This document shows, one piece after another, positions 11,414-22,084 of a stretch of 64,000 nucleotides of DNA. This DNA comes from Apoda limacodes (lineage: Eukaryota; Arthropoda; Insecta; Lepidoptera; Limacodidae). The translations under genes and the position numbers were made by a program. The stretch is taken from contig OX291544.1 of NCBI GenBank assembly GCA_946406115.1, positions 26,553,521-26,617,520 on the forward strand, given 5' to 3'. Below the pieces are notes generated by a model. It did not search any database. It was given only the letters and a program-made list of their open reading frames with translations, and was not told the origin of the DNA. How positions within the stretch are numbered: position 1 is the first letter of the stretch; each line of letters begins with the position of its first letter.

Positions 11414-12067
11414 AGTTGCACTCCGGGAGTGCCGGCAGAAATGAAAACCTTTACACACGATTCGCGCTTAACACTCAAATATGTCACAAGACATGTCTTT
11501 GACATTGTCAAGAAATAATAATGTTTGTTTATTTACTTTTTTGACGTAGTATATTTGACATCGCAATCTGTCATAGAATTAAAATTCCATATCCAACCTC
11601 CCTGTACTACTCATAATCGCGAATACTAAAAATTAAAATTAAAATAGGCGTGGCATTACGGTTTCCGTATTTTACAAAGACAAAGATGCACTTTGTTTAA
11701 TTTCCATATTTTAAACACTTTATATACACGAATTTTACGAATACACAGCAGTATGGCCACTACACAGACGGTCAAGCCATCAGCTGTCACCATCCATGGA
11801 TGCGCGTAGCACGCTGTAACATAAACACACACGACCATTCGCGCAAGCGCCCTGCGCCGCCTAAACGAAACAGCAGGCGCAGGCATACATTTTCGCCGCG
11901 CCGTAGAAAGAGAGGGGGATACTCCCTCTCCTACGCCGCGCCAGCTGTTTACTCTCCATCCGTCTTACGAATTTTCACGATCAGGACACGTGACCTAACG
12001 CGAGTTTATCATTTTTTACCCATACCAAAAAAAGTGCACAACGCCGCTAAAGAAGTTTTCACTTCAA
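11414..12067 (+). repeat. Dispersed element family R-B, copy A
   Basis: The element starts with a perfect short hairpin (GCACTCC/GGAGTGC) and ends with aagttttcacttca. A subterminal inverted pair (gaaatgaaaacctt near the left, aagttttcacttc at the right) suggests a non-autonomous DNA element. It is nearly identical to copy B at 16765-17295 except for 122 extra bases here (11612-11733). Both copies keep an arginine-rich frame (MRVARCNINTHDHSRKR...) with a few substitutions. No known protein domain is seen. Class unknown; a MITE or a Helitron-like element is possible. Confidence 0.7.
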
Positions 12068-12240
12068 TAACATCGCAGCAAAATAATGATCAAGTACTGC
12101 ACGCACATTTATGATGTGCAAGGCCGGCGGGAACTCATGAGGAGAAAGGGTGGTACGTATTATTTAAAAGTATTTTCACCTTCTACGGTAACCAAGTCGA
12201 GGGTTAAGGTAGCGTTAGCCCAAATTAACTATTACTGACT
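12068..12240. other. Spacer between repeats
   Basis: Nothing is recognised here. Confidence 0.3.
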
Positions 12241-12625
12241 GACTGATCTATCAACAGCTCCAATTACAGGACGGATCGAGCTGAAATTTTACACAAATAT
12301 AGCTATTATGATGTAGGCGTGCGCTAAGATTTTTTTTTCAAAACTCACCCCTAATCGGGGGTTCAAAGTTTATATGAAGCACCTAGATCGCGAGGTCAAT
12401 CTATTAGTTAATTAATGTTTATTAGTTATTTATTTATTATTTTTGAAAAAGAGAAAGGGAGAGGGAGAGATGAAGAGAGAGAGGGAGAGATTAAGAGAGA
12501 GAGGGAGAGAAAGAGAGAACGTCAAGTGTGAGTAAGTTTTCGTTTTAAAATTGAGGAGTTGCCGTAAGAATCCTACGCCGACAACCAAATTAAGGGCGGG
12601 CGAAGCCGCTGGCAAAAGCTAGTTA
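12241..12625 (-). repeat. SINE-like repeat (CCGCCCG..TTAGTATGG family) with purine tract
   Basis: The right end is the reverse of the family start (gggcgggcgaagccgctggc then aaaagctag). Inside it at about 12447-12518 is a 70-base almost pure purine run of gagaga and gggaga units, which may form unusual DNA structure. Confidence 0.55.
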
Positions 12626-13364
12626 TACATAAATAGTAACCAGTCTCAAGACAAACACAAATGTTCATCACATAAATGTATGTCTTGTTGCGGGAATCGA
12701 CACACGCGACGGGCCACGGAGCCGACGAAAAAATCGATTTAGATTGCAATACTGTAAGAGTCTTTCTCGTCGTTGTTATTTTGATGAAAAGTCACAAGTT
12801 ATTTGGCTAATTTAGATAAGTTTAAGTTCAAAAGTATACACACATTTAATTATTTCCTAAAAAGATAAAAAAAAAGTAGAATATAATTAAATTGAATCAT
12901 ATAAAATAATAAAACAAGAATAAAAAAGAAAAATTTAAATTATTAAAATTAAATATTATTTGATTAAGTACTATCCACTAACCGATCTAAAGTCTAATGA
13001 CTTACTGCATTAATATTCAAATCAGAGGGAGCGCCCTTGATTCAATATATCCTTCCTATTAAAAAAAAGAATTATTTTAAGAATGTGTCAGTAATTAAAT
13101 GTGAATGCGTAGTGTAATGCATGTATGTAAAATTATTTTCATAAAATAAACACTATTATAATAAAATTATTTATTTATAAATTATAAATAAATAACCCCA
13201 TTAGAACAGATTTGTTCAACAACACCTCGAATACCTGAAAATTTAGAACACCTAAACAATCCTTCAAAAAAAAATTTCCTGAAACTTTTCAGATTTGTAA
13301 AATTTGTATTGTTATCTGAAAATAGTATTTCCAAAAAAAGTCCCTAACTAGTCCCCCCTTTATG
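12626..13364. other. AT-rich DNA with one AT palindrome
   Basis: At about 13166-13194 ttatttatttataa is followed closely by ttataaataaataa, a near-perfect AT palindrome that could extrude a cruciform. No gene is supported. Confidence 0.4.
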
Positions 13365-13846
13365 ATTTCATGAAAATTAACACCTGACCTGTTGGGTTAT
13401 CTTCGCACACAAACAGTCTTTCATGAAGGGGCATCCACTAGACTTAGTGAGTATCGCATGTATCTCTTCAAACCCCATGGAACCTGACAATATTATTGAG
13501 GAATCTCAGGTGAATATTTCTATGTTGTACAAGTGTTATTCACTAGTACCAGTCTTACGTAACCTTTATTACAACCTATATTAAAAAAAAATCCCAAATT
13601 ATTTCCTAGTCTGACATTCTTGTTTCGTAATGATATTATTTAATTTTAATAGTTTCATGAAAATTTATATCTGACCTGTTGAGTTAGCTTCATACATAAA
13701 CAGTATTTTATGTTAGTGCATCCTCTGAACTTAGTAAGTATCAAATATATCTTGTCATACTCTAGAGAAATCAACAATATCATTGAGGAATCCCAGGTCA
13801 AAATTTTACTTTTAGTACCAGTCTTACGTGACCTTTACCCCGTGAA
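13365..13846 (+). repeat. Diverged tandem duplication, period about 286 bp
   Basis: A unit (13365-13570) recurs at 13651-13846. Shared landmarks in order are tttcatgaaaatt, ctgacctgttg, acttagt(a/g)agtatc, attgaggaatc, ggt(g/c)aa and agtaccagtcttacgt. The copies differ at many sites. No coding frame is conserved between them, and the 65-codon ORF at 13710 covers only the second copy. Confidence 0.75.
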
Positions 13847-14235
13847 TTCTGTTTTTCAGGTCAGTACCGAAATCCTCCAGACTTACGACACCTTACTGAA
13901 AATTTGAGTTCCTAGTGTTTGTTTAATTCCTTATATACCTAATAATATTACAAACAGTTACTGAAATTAATATTATTTCACTAAGATAAAAATATGTATA
14001 TTTATTTATATATATGTATTAATGTAATATAAAAAAACACATAATATCTCATTTACACTCAGTCCAACACTATTCATTAGATATGATGACCTCACAATAA
14101 TAAAATTTAATGTTAAATGTCAAATTCCATAATCTATACATATTATAAAATGGTAGGAAAGTCAAAACTGTACATTGAATATTTTTTTAAAAGAATACTT
14201 GGGGTGTGATATACAATCGATACATGAGCCAAAGA
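13847..14235. other. AT-rich intergenic sequence
   Basis: Nothing is recognised here. Confidence 0.4.
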
Positions 14236-14660
14236 TATAGTTTTCAGATTTTTTGTCTGTTTGTCTGTATGTTTGTTCGGGATAAACTCAAATATTACTG
14301 CATGGATTTACTTCAAATTTGGCACGAATATTATTAAGAAGTCGGGTCAACATATAGGCTACATATTATCACGCTATCACCTACGGGGAACGAGCCTTGG
14401 ACCTTTATTTCTTCAACGCATTCTGTAACAACGTGTAATCTTACGATGCATATTTGAATTGCTTCTTAATTATTAATTATTCTACTCACACATAGCCATT
14501 TATTTTATGTTGAAAAATCGTGTAAAGTCATAAATAAGATATGTTATAATAATTTTTCACCATATAAAAATGTTTCCTATTTCGCGCTATGGTTTTGTTC
14601 ACAAAAAGTGATTTTATAGTATAGCGTTCACGCAGACGGCGTCGCGGGCAGCAGCTAGTC
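14236..14660 (+). repeat. Dispersed repeat ending in GCAGCAGCTAGT
   Basis: It starts with tgtctgtttgtctgtatgtt and ends with agcgttcacgcagacggcgt then cgcgggcagcagctagt. The same end appears inverted at 51580-51625 (ctagctgctgcccgcgacgt then cgtctgcgtgaacgct), so both are copies of one family. Confidence 0.6.
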
Positions 14661-15205
14661 AACAATATGTTGATAAACATGTTAATAGGTACTAAATCAA
14701 AGATGTAGTAAACTGAGAATTTTATATTGTCAGTTTTTTTATTTGTATAAGTAGAAGAAGTGAGATTTTAAATCAGTTGTAAATATGTAAGAAAACAATG
14801 TCTTCTACTGTATTATTTTTCATACAGTAATTTAAAAGAATTAACATTTAATTATATTCACTAAAAATTATAAACACTAGATTTCAAAACACTTGAAGTT
14901 GATTTAAGAAACCATCGTCTCTTTTATACAGATTTTATTTGACTTGTTTTCTTCGCGCCTCTCTTTTAACTAACTAACTCATCATTTCCAATTTATGTTA
15001 CTCCAAATTTTAAAAACTCCTATCCTCACTTCACTTTTTTTCCCCTAATCTCCAAATTTTTATGGCTAGTTTCTGTTGAAAAAAATGTTTCAAAGTCCTC
15101 AAAACCAAAAAAATTATTACACTCAGTTTCGTCTCATTTATTTTATACATTAATATCGACAGTCAGGTAGGGTTGTCGCAAATTTATATTATTTACAATT
15201 ATTCA
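14661..15205. other. AT-rich intergenic sequence
   Basis: Nothing is recognised here. Confidence 0.4.
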
Positions 15206-15555
15206 AAACTAGCTGAACCGGCGAACGTTGTTTCTCCGCACCAACCTATTGTGAAAGGGTTGTAATTCAGAAACCTTTCCCGGCATGCCACAACCTACCA
15301 AAATTTCATTACAATCGGCTTCCCCTTATTGAGCGAGTCCGACCTTTCTCAGAAACATTCCCCGGCGTGTTCATAACAACTTAAAATAATTTTATTACCA
15401 TCAGTTCTCTCGTACTTGACCGTTTTTTTCTTTCGTAAAAACCTTGCCTTAACAATAACGAACACAACAAAAAAGAATTATCCAAATCGGCAGCCGTTCC
15501 AGAGTTTTTCGAGACCATAGAACAGCAATTGATTAATATACATATATATAGATAA
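15206..15555 (+). repeat. Dispersed repeat (CTAGCTGA..CGAACGTTGTTT family), copy 1
   Basis: It shares the start ctagctgaNccNgcgaacgt then tgttt, and the end block gcagccgttccagagttttt, cgagacca, gaacagcaatt with the copy at 33246-33395. It is non-coding. Confidence 0.6.
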
Positions 15556-16764
15556 ATCATAAATTCTCTTCAAAAAATGTTTTTAATTATACTCTATCTC
15601 AACAACTAAACTATTTAATTAGACTTGTACTTGTTTTATTTACAATTTTTTTTTTTTTATGAAAATAATAACTTGTTTTTTATTTAACTTCTTGGTAATA
15701 TGTTTTAAGCATTGAAAATCATCTTTTATATAACATTTACAGTTAGTAATATTAATATTTATGTAATTTTTAAATTTTTAAAACATCTTCTAGGAAACGG
15801 CAAGAAAACTACAATTTTCTTCAACTCCCCAAAGATGACTCACATTTATCTTTTATATTTAATCTTCAAAACTTTCATTATTTATTGACGCTATGTTTCT
15901 TAACAATAATTCTAATTAATATATTAATTTAAGACGTTGTCAACCCTAATTTTAACACATTTGAACTTTAAAAATTTAATTTCAGCTAAAATTTTAAACA
16001 AGTCAATCCCTTTCGAATTTATAGTTAACAAAGAAACAAAAGACTATTTCAGTTTACTTTTGTATTTAACTACTAATTTGAACTTTATTTTGATAAGGAT
16101 ATGTGTTATGTAACTTCTTCCTAATGTTTATGGTAATTTTGTCCGCCGCCTTCAACTAAACGTGGGAAAAAGTTTATATTCCTTACTCTTTTCTTTTAAT
16201 ACGTTATTTCCAAGATAAACAAAGCAAGAATATTATGGTTTTTACAAATATGAAGTTACTATGAGAAACACCACCAATATAACTTGAGCTCTGGACTTTT
16301 TATATGCATTTCTAGACTCAAGTGTCTAATGACCATGTGAAACATACACTTTTAAGCCAAGTTACTTTTTATGCTATTTTATATTATTTTGGTTAAATAC
16401 ATTTGCTTCATGCTGATTGCATAATAATTATACTCATTATTATGAAATACGGGTCTTTATTCAATGTAGTAAAATGATTTACCTACTACTATATTCTATA
16501 ATATATTTATTTCGATTAAGTATTGTTGAATTTGGAAACAGTGCAATTTTCATCAAAATCGGTTAAGTAGTTTTCTAAATACCTACGGAATATTTTAAAC
16601 ACGTGTGCATATAATTATACAAAACACGTCAAATAATTGCGTTAATTGACAGAACCTCACTGAGATCACTTTCGCGTCCATCCATCCGTCTGTCATAGAG
16701 TTAGAAGAGGAAATTTTAATGACATTTTTCAACTAGGTAGTTAAAATTATTCAAAAAAAAAAAA
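15556..16764. other. AT-rich intergenic sequence
   Basis: No supported feature is present. Composition is very AT-rich with homopolymer runs. Confidence 0.4.
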
Positions 16765-17295
16765 AGTTGCACTCCGGGAGTGCCGGCAGAAGTGAAAACC
16801 TTTACACACGATTCGCGCTTAACACTCAAATATGTCACAAGACATGTCTTTGACATTGTCAAGAAATAATAATGTTTGTTTATTTACTTTTTTGACGTAG
16901 TATATTTGACATCGCAATCTGTCATAGAATTAAAATTCCATATCCAACCTCCCTGTACTACTTTTACGAATACACAGCAGTATGGCCTCTACACAGACGG
17001 TCAAGCCATCAGCTGTCACCATCCATGGATGCGCGTAGCACGCTGTAACATAAACACACACGACCATTCGCGCAAGCGCCCTGCGCCGCCTAAACCAAAC
17101 AGCAGGCGCAGGCATACATTTTCGCCGCGCCGTAGAAAGAGAGGGAGATACTCCCTCTCCTACGCCGCGCCAGCTGTCTTCTCTCCATCCGGCTTACGAA
17201 TTTTCACGATCAGGACACGTGACCTGACGCGAGTTTATCATTTTTTACCCATACCAAAAAAGTGCACAACGCCGCTAATGAAGTTTTCACTTCAA
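16765..17295 (+). repeat. Dispersed element family R-B, copy B
   Basis: Nearly identical to 11414-12067 but lacking the 122-base block after ctgtactact. It starts right after an A13 run and agttgcactccgggagtgcc, and ends aagttttcacttca. The internal ORF frame (16876-17319) includes the same arginine-rich segment as copy A. The high identity implies recent activity. Confidence 0.7.
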
Positions 17296-18941
17296 AAACA
17301 TTTTTCAAGTTTAAGGTGAAAAATATTTAAGTACCAAAATTATTTTTATTTTATCAATATTATGTAATCCGGAAATTCTACAGCCACGTGTGCTACTTGG
17401 CCTGCTAATTAGCCTGGTAGACAGTTTGCCAGTCTTATTGAATAAAAACATTTTACCTAATTGTTTTTTGTTCACTTTACTTGATGTGAACAAATTCACC
17501 GCATGACTGTTAAAGATAGTCATATTTTATTGCAAATTTTTTTATGTTAGTCAGTGGTGGTACTTACCTTTAGGAAGCCCGAAATCGAAATCGAAAATAT
17601 GAACACATAAAATCTTGTTTTCTACTCGTTATTTGTCTATGGAACAATTTTTTAAAACTTTGTGCTAATTTATCAAATAGGTACTATATGGCGCGCAATG
17701 ACCATCGATATGAAAAACAATAGATATAGTTACATGACAATGTGGTTCGGAAATCGGCGTAGCCGGCGATAGGGGGGTGAAGTAGGTAAAGCGGAGCTAA
17801 GAATGCGACCATTATTAGGTACTCAATATTTCCACTAATATTCATTACATAAGACTTACCTGTTAATACTAGCCACATCTCGTAATGAGTAGCAGCACTG
17901 AAATTTTATATAATATATAAGGGTAAAAGTAACGTTAAAATACATGTGTGCACTTGTGATTAGTCACTTTAAGTAGAATTGAACCTGCCATTTACAATAA
18001 TTTATCTTCATAAAATCACAATAAAGACGAGTTTGAGTTCCCGTTAGATTGTCAGATTTATATTTTTCTCCTTTATAACATCTACTCGACTAAAACAACT
18101 GGGCTGGGAACGTTACGTACCATGGTTATTAATCAATTATTTAATCAAGTCGGAACAACGTGTTTTTTTAAGAAATTAAAAAGACGCTTTGTTACCGCCT
18201 GGTAACAAACAAACATGGCTGCCGGCGGCTGGTGGCGCGAACCACAAATTATATAGATTATGTCTTACGCGCGCACTGCTGAAGAAAACGGCTATTGTTA
18301 TCTTTTTTTAATTTAGAATGTCAGGTACTGGTCATAAGTCTTTTGTTCAATTTATTGTGATGCCACCAGACTTGCTATGTTGTCTCTTTCCCTCTTTCTA
18401 ATCAGTGATAGATTTTGTGAAGCTTTGCGCAGACCATGGAACAGATCACAGAACTTCAAGCCTTTAACCTACTTTCACCCTCTATTGGCACAGGACGCTG
18501 TGAGTACAGCATGGCTAGAGTGGAAAAATATATTTGCTAACCTGCTGTCAACCCGGGTTAACTCGAGTTAGACATGTAAACGCGCATCAGTTCGTTGTAT
18601 TTTCTTGCTATTTCTTTCTGTCCTGCAAAATGTAGTGGCGTTTTGTTTACCGACATTATGCACATTATGCGTTTAATGTCAATAATCTAACTAAAGAGAA
18701 TGAGCCAAGATTTGTACAGTGTGTCACACAAAATTTGTCTTTTTAACTTAGCTGTATTATGACATGAAACGCATTGAAGCGGTGAACAGGACGCACCTTT
18801 GATTTGCTTCCTTGCTGTCAATGTTTACTGTGCAAAGTGCAGACACACCGAGCGCGTTCATAACACAACTCGGGCAACCCAGTAGCCCTAAAAACAGGAT
18901 AGCAAATTAATTTGTTCACAGAACAGAAAGAGATAACACGA
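17296..18941. other. Upstream region of the MTF-1 gene
   Basis: No coding gene is supported. CpG-containing patches at about 18205-18280 (atggctgccggcggctggtg) and 18545-18600 could belong to a promoter or an untranslated exon for MTF-1, but I cannot place a transcription start. Two adjacent palindromes occur at 18552-18571 (aacccgggtt then aactcgagtt). Confidence 0.3.
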
Positions 18942-18961
18942 AACTCTACCCCGGTAGAGTT
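18942..18961. promoter_or_regulatory. Perfect inverted repeat in the MTF-1 leader region
   Basis: The arms AACTCTACC and GGTAGAGTT are perfectly complementary with a two-base CC loop, 73 bases upstream of the MTF-1 start codon. It could be an RNA hairpin in the leader or a dimeric protein site. No function is known to me. Confidence 0.35.
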
Positions 18962-18998
18962 AGTTATTGAACGAGGCCCAGAGGTGTTTTGGAAAGCA

Positions 18999-19019
18999 AT
19001 GGCTCGCAAGCAATTATGA
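18999..19019 (+). promoter_or_regulatory. Short upstream ORF before MTF-1
   Basis: ATG at 18999 opens a six-codon frame (MARKQL) that stops at 19017-19019, 14 bases before the MTF-1 ATG at 19034. An ATG-AAA-TAA mini-frame overlaps its end. If the transcript begins upstream of 18999, these would be met first by scanning ribosomes and could lower MTF-1 translation. The transcript start is not known from sequence. Confidence 0.35.
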
Positions 19020-19033
19020 AATAATAAGCAAAC

Positions 19034-19266
19034 ATGGCTGTATGGCCCGCTGAAAGCAGTCGTTCTACTGCACAAAACGTTGTTGATAATTATATTTCTG
19101 AAGATTTTAGTTTAAATATAAACACAGATATAAAGTTTAAAAGTTTTCAGACCTCTGTGGATGACTTGCCACTTAATGGTTACAATAATACACCGGGTAA
19201 TGATATTTTAACAACAGAAACAAAATTAGAACAGCACGTTGTTGATAACGAAACTGGATTATCATC
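19034..19266 (+). CDS. MTF-1: MTF-1 coding exon 1
   Basis: ATG in the context aaacATGG. It encodes residues 1-77 plus two bases of codon 78, an acidic, low-complexity N-terminal segment with no domain. VVDN occurs twice (residues about 16-19 and 69-72). The donor is TCATC then GTAAGT. Confidence 0.8.
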
Positions 19267-22048
19267 GTAAGTTTTGGTTCCTATTTCTAAGCCATTGATA
19301 ATTTTTTGGCTGATAAATAAGTTTTACATTGCGATAAAAACAGTTTTCACATTAATCGCGTAATTAAAATATCACGAAGTCAGCTGTTTGTCAACATAAT
19401 GCTTTTTCTCTTTCTTTCACTAAAGCTTCGTTATATATGTATCCCTTTTTTCTCATCTTACATTTTTGGGCATTCTATTTTGGTACATTACCATCATGTT
19501 GTGCTCCAAGGAACTAATTTTGTGTTCTCCTAGGAATAACAGGTTACCAGTATCACAAATGTAAATCATTAAAGGTAACTTTTTCACATACATTTATCTT
19601 TTTCTTTTGTTAACATTCTTTGTAGCCAGATTTATTGTAGGATGTAATTTGATAATATTAATATCCAGTAAAGTACCCTTAACACCTAAAGTTTAACACT
19701 TAAACATAGGTAGGTACATAAATATGTAATTTAATCTCTTTAAGTCAATCTGTACTGGTGGTATTTGTAAAGCAACCTCCACTTTAGTTATGATGGCACC
19801 AAAGGTTAGCAACTTGCGCTTATGGGCCATTGAGATGATTGGGTTTCGACAGTAAACAGTTAGTACTTTAGACCAATCATGAACAATTAAGTTTGATCAT
19901 AAGGGACGAAGGCATTTTTCCTTGTTATTATTACTTAGTGTAAGAAAAATATTCTGCTTTATGAGCTTGGGTGCTTGTTCCGTATATTGAGGTTATACAT
20001 ATTATAATCAATTATTACCATTGCTAATTAAATACTGGATAATAAAAAATAAATTATAATTTATTGGTATAATAATGTTTAAACTTATTTAGGCTATTTA
20101 AACGTCACTATTAAGTTTGGCATGCTTTCTGTGATATCAAAGCCAAAATTGTAACTGAATAAGTCATAAGAAAAGGCTTAAACCAATTTAATTTACAGAA
20201 AGCTTACAATAGAAATATAAAACAGTAACTTGAGCCTATAAAATACAAGAAGTGCACCTGGTAGTGTGTTTGTTGTTATAGACTTTGATGTCACAATTAG
20301 ACTGTCCGATTTTTAAATTTTCATTCAGGTTTTTTTTTTATACCGCTAAGGTGGCAAACAAGCACACGGTCCGCCTGATGGAAAGCGGTCACCGTGGCCT
20401 ATGGACGTTTGCAACAGCAGAACTATCACTTGTGTGTTGCCGACCCTTCAAAAATCCAATAACTTCTTGAAGGACCCTTACTGTAGTCCTTAGAGAAAAC
20501 CTTGTCATGTTTTAAAATTAAATAAAATAAAATAAATTTTTTAATTATTATAAATGTTTTAACAAAATAATATTGTTGCAGGTATTTTTTAACTTAAATT
20601 TAAATTTTTAAAATTATGAAATAATATCTGGTTCATTTTTAAATTACATGCATACCCTATTTAGGGTTTAAGTTTAAAATACTTCTATTCCAGTTTTATT
20701 ATGAAAACCATACAGGACTTCACTTGTATATAGATATTTGGATTGTGTTCTAAATTGTAACATTTCAACCTGTAACATGATTTTGACAAGTAATTCTTAA
20801 ACAGCTGTGCATATTTATTGTGTACAGATAAATTGTTCAGTTCTGTGTTATACCTTTAATTTTCAGCCATAATGATGTTGAGACAAATGATAAAAATATC
20901 AAATTTGAAATGTCAACAATGGATAAAAGTAAAAGGAAATCAGAGGACAACAGTGGACGATACAAATGTGAATATGAGAGCTGTGAACGGACATATAGCA
21001 CTGTTGGAAATTTGCGGACACACATGAAAACACACAAAGGTAGCCAGGAATATTTCATTTTTGACAAACATAATTTATTTCAGTGTAAGAGCTACATAGG
21101 TATTTGTCTTAAAAAAAACTACTTAACTGATTGTAAGGTACATTATCAGCGAGTAACATAAGCTATATTTTATTTTAAACAGGTCAAGTGCGAGTCAGAC
21201 TCATGCATTAAGTGCCTACTTACACTACTTAACTCTATGACTGGTGACCTCCTAGTGTATCACACATTGATGGGTACTATTTAAAAATTCTATCACCTTT
21301 TGAAAGCTACATTATCAGCAAGTACAATGACTTATTTCAACGGTTTCAATGGTCATGTGTGAGTCGGCGGGTAAGAGAAGGATTATAACAAAACAACAAA
21401 TGCTGGGACCAACTAGTAGTTAATATAATGATTTATATCAAAAAAAATATAGTGTGATTTATCATGATAGTATCTCAACTAAAAGCTAGTTTCTAGGGTG
21501 AGTCTGAGCATGGTTCAACTTATGCTGGTAGTTTATCTGGCTTAGAATTTTCAAACAATTATACAAAAAAATAAATGTGCCATAGTTTAACATATTATTA
21601 TAACATTGTACCATAGTCAAAAACAATAAAAAATTAGGGTATATGATCTATACACATTAAAATAGTTAAAAACCTACACTTAAAAATTAAATTAAAGATA
21701 TTTAACTCCTCTTCCTCTACCCAAGTTACTATAATTTAATTTAGGTGTAAAATATAAAACCTTTATATATTAGATTTCTATGAAACGACAATATTGATTA
21801 GATTAAAATGCTGACATGCCACTTAAATCTAGATTGTATTAATTAGAGTATCTTTTATATTCCAGGTGAATACAGATTCAAATGTCCTATGCAATCATGC
21901 AACAAAGCATTTCTTACATCATACAGTTTAAAGATTCATGTACGGGTTCATACTAAGGCTAAACCTTTCATCTGTACAAATTCTGGTTGCAGAAAAGCTT
22001 TTAATACCCTTTATAGGTAAGTGATTGCTTAAATGAAATTTCTTCAAC

Positions 22049-22084
<36 letters not shown>

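Noticed and set aside
11800..12114. Arginine-rich ORF as a stand-alone gene
   Set aside because: The same frame occurs in the second copy of the dispersed element at 16765-17295, so it belongs to a repeat; it is reported as part of that element.
17946..18275. Two matches to the MRE core (reverse of TGCRCNC) upstream of MTF-1, at 17946-17952 and 18269-18275
   Set aside because: The seven-base core is expected about once per kilobase on either strand by chance, so two in this region carry no weight without transcription-start data.
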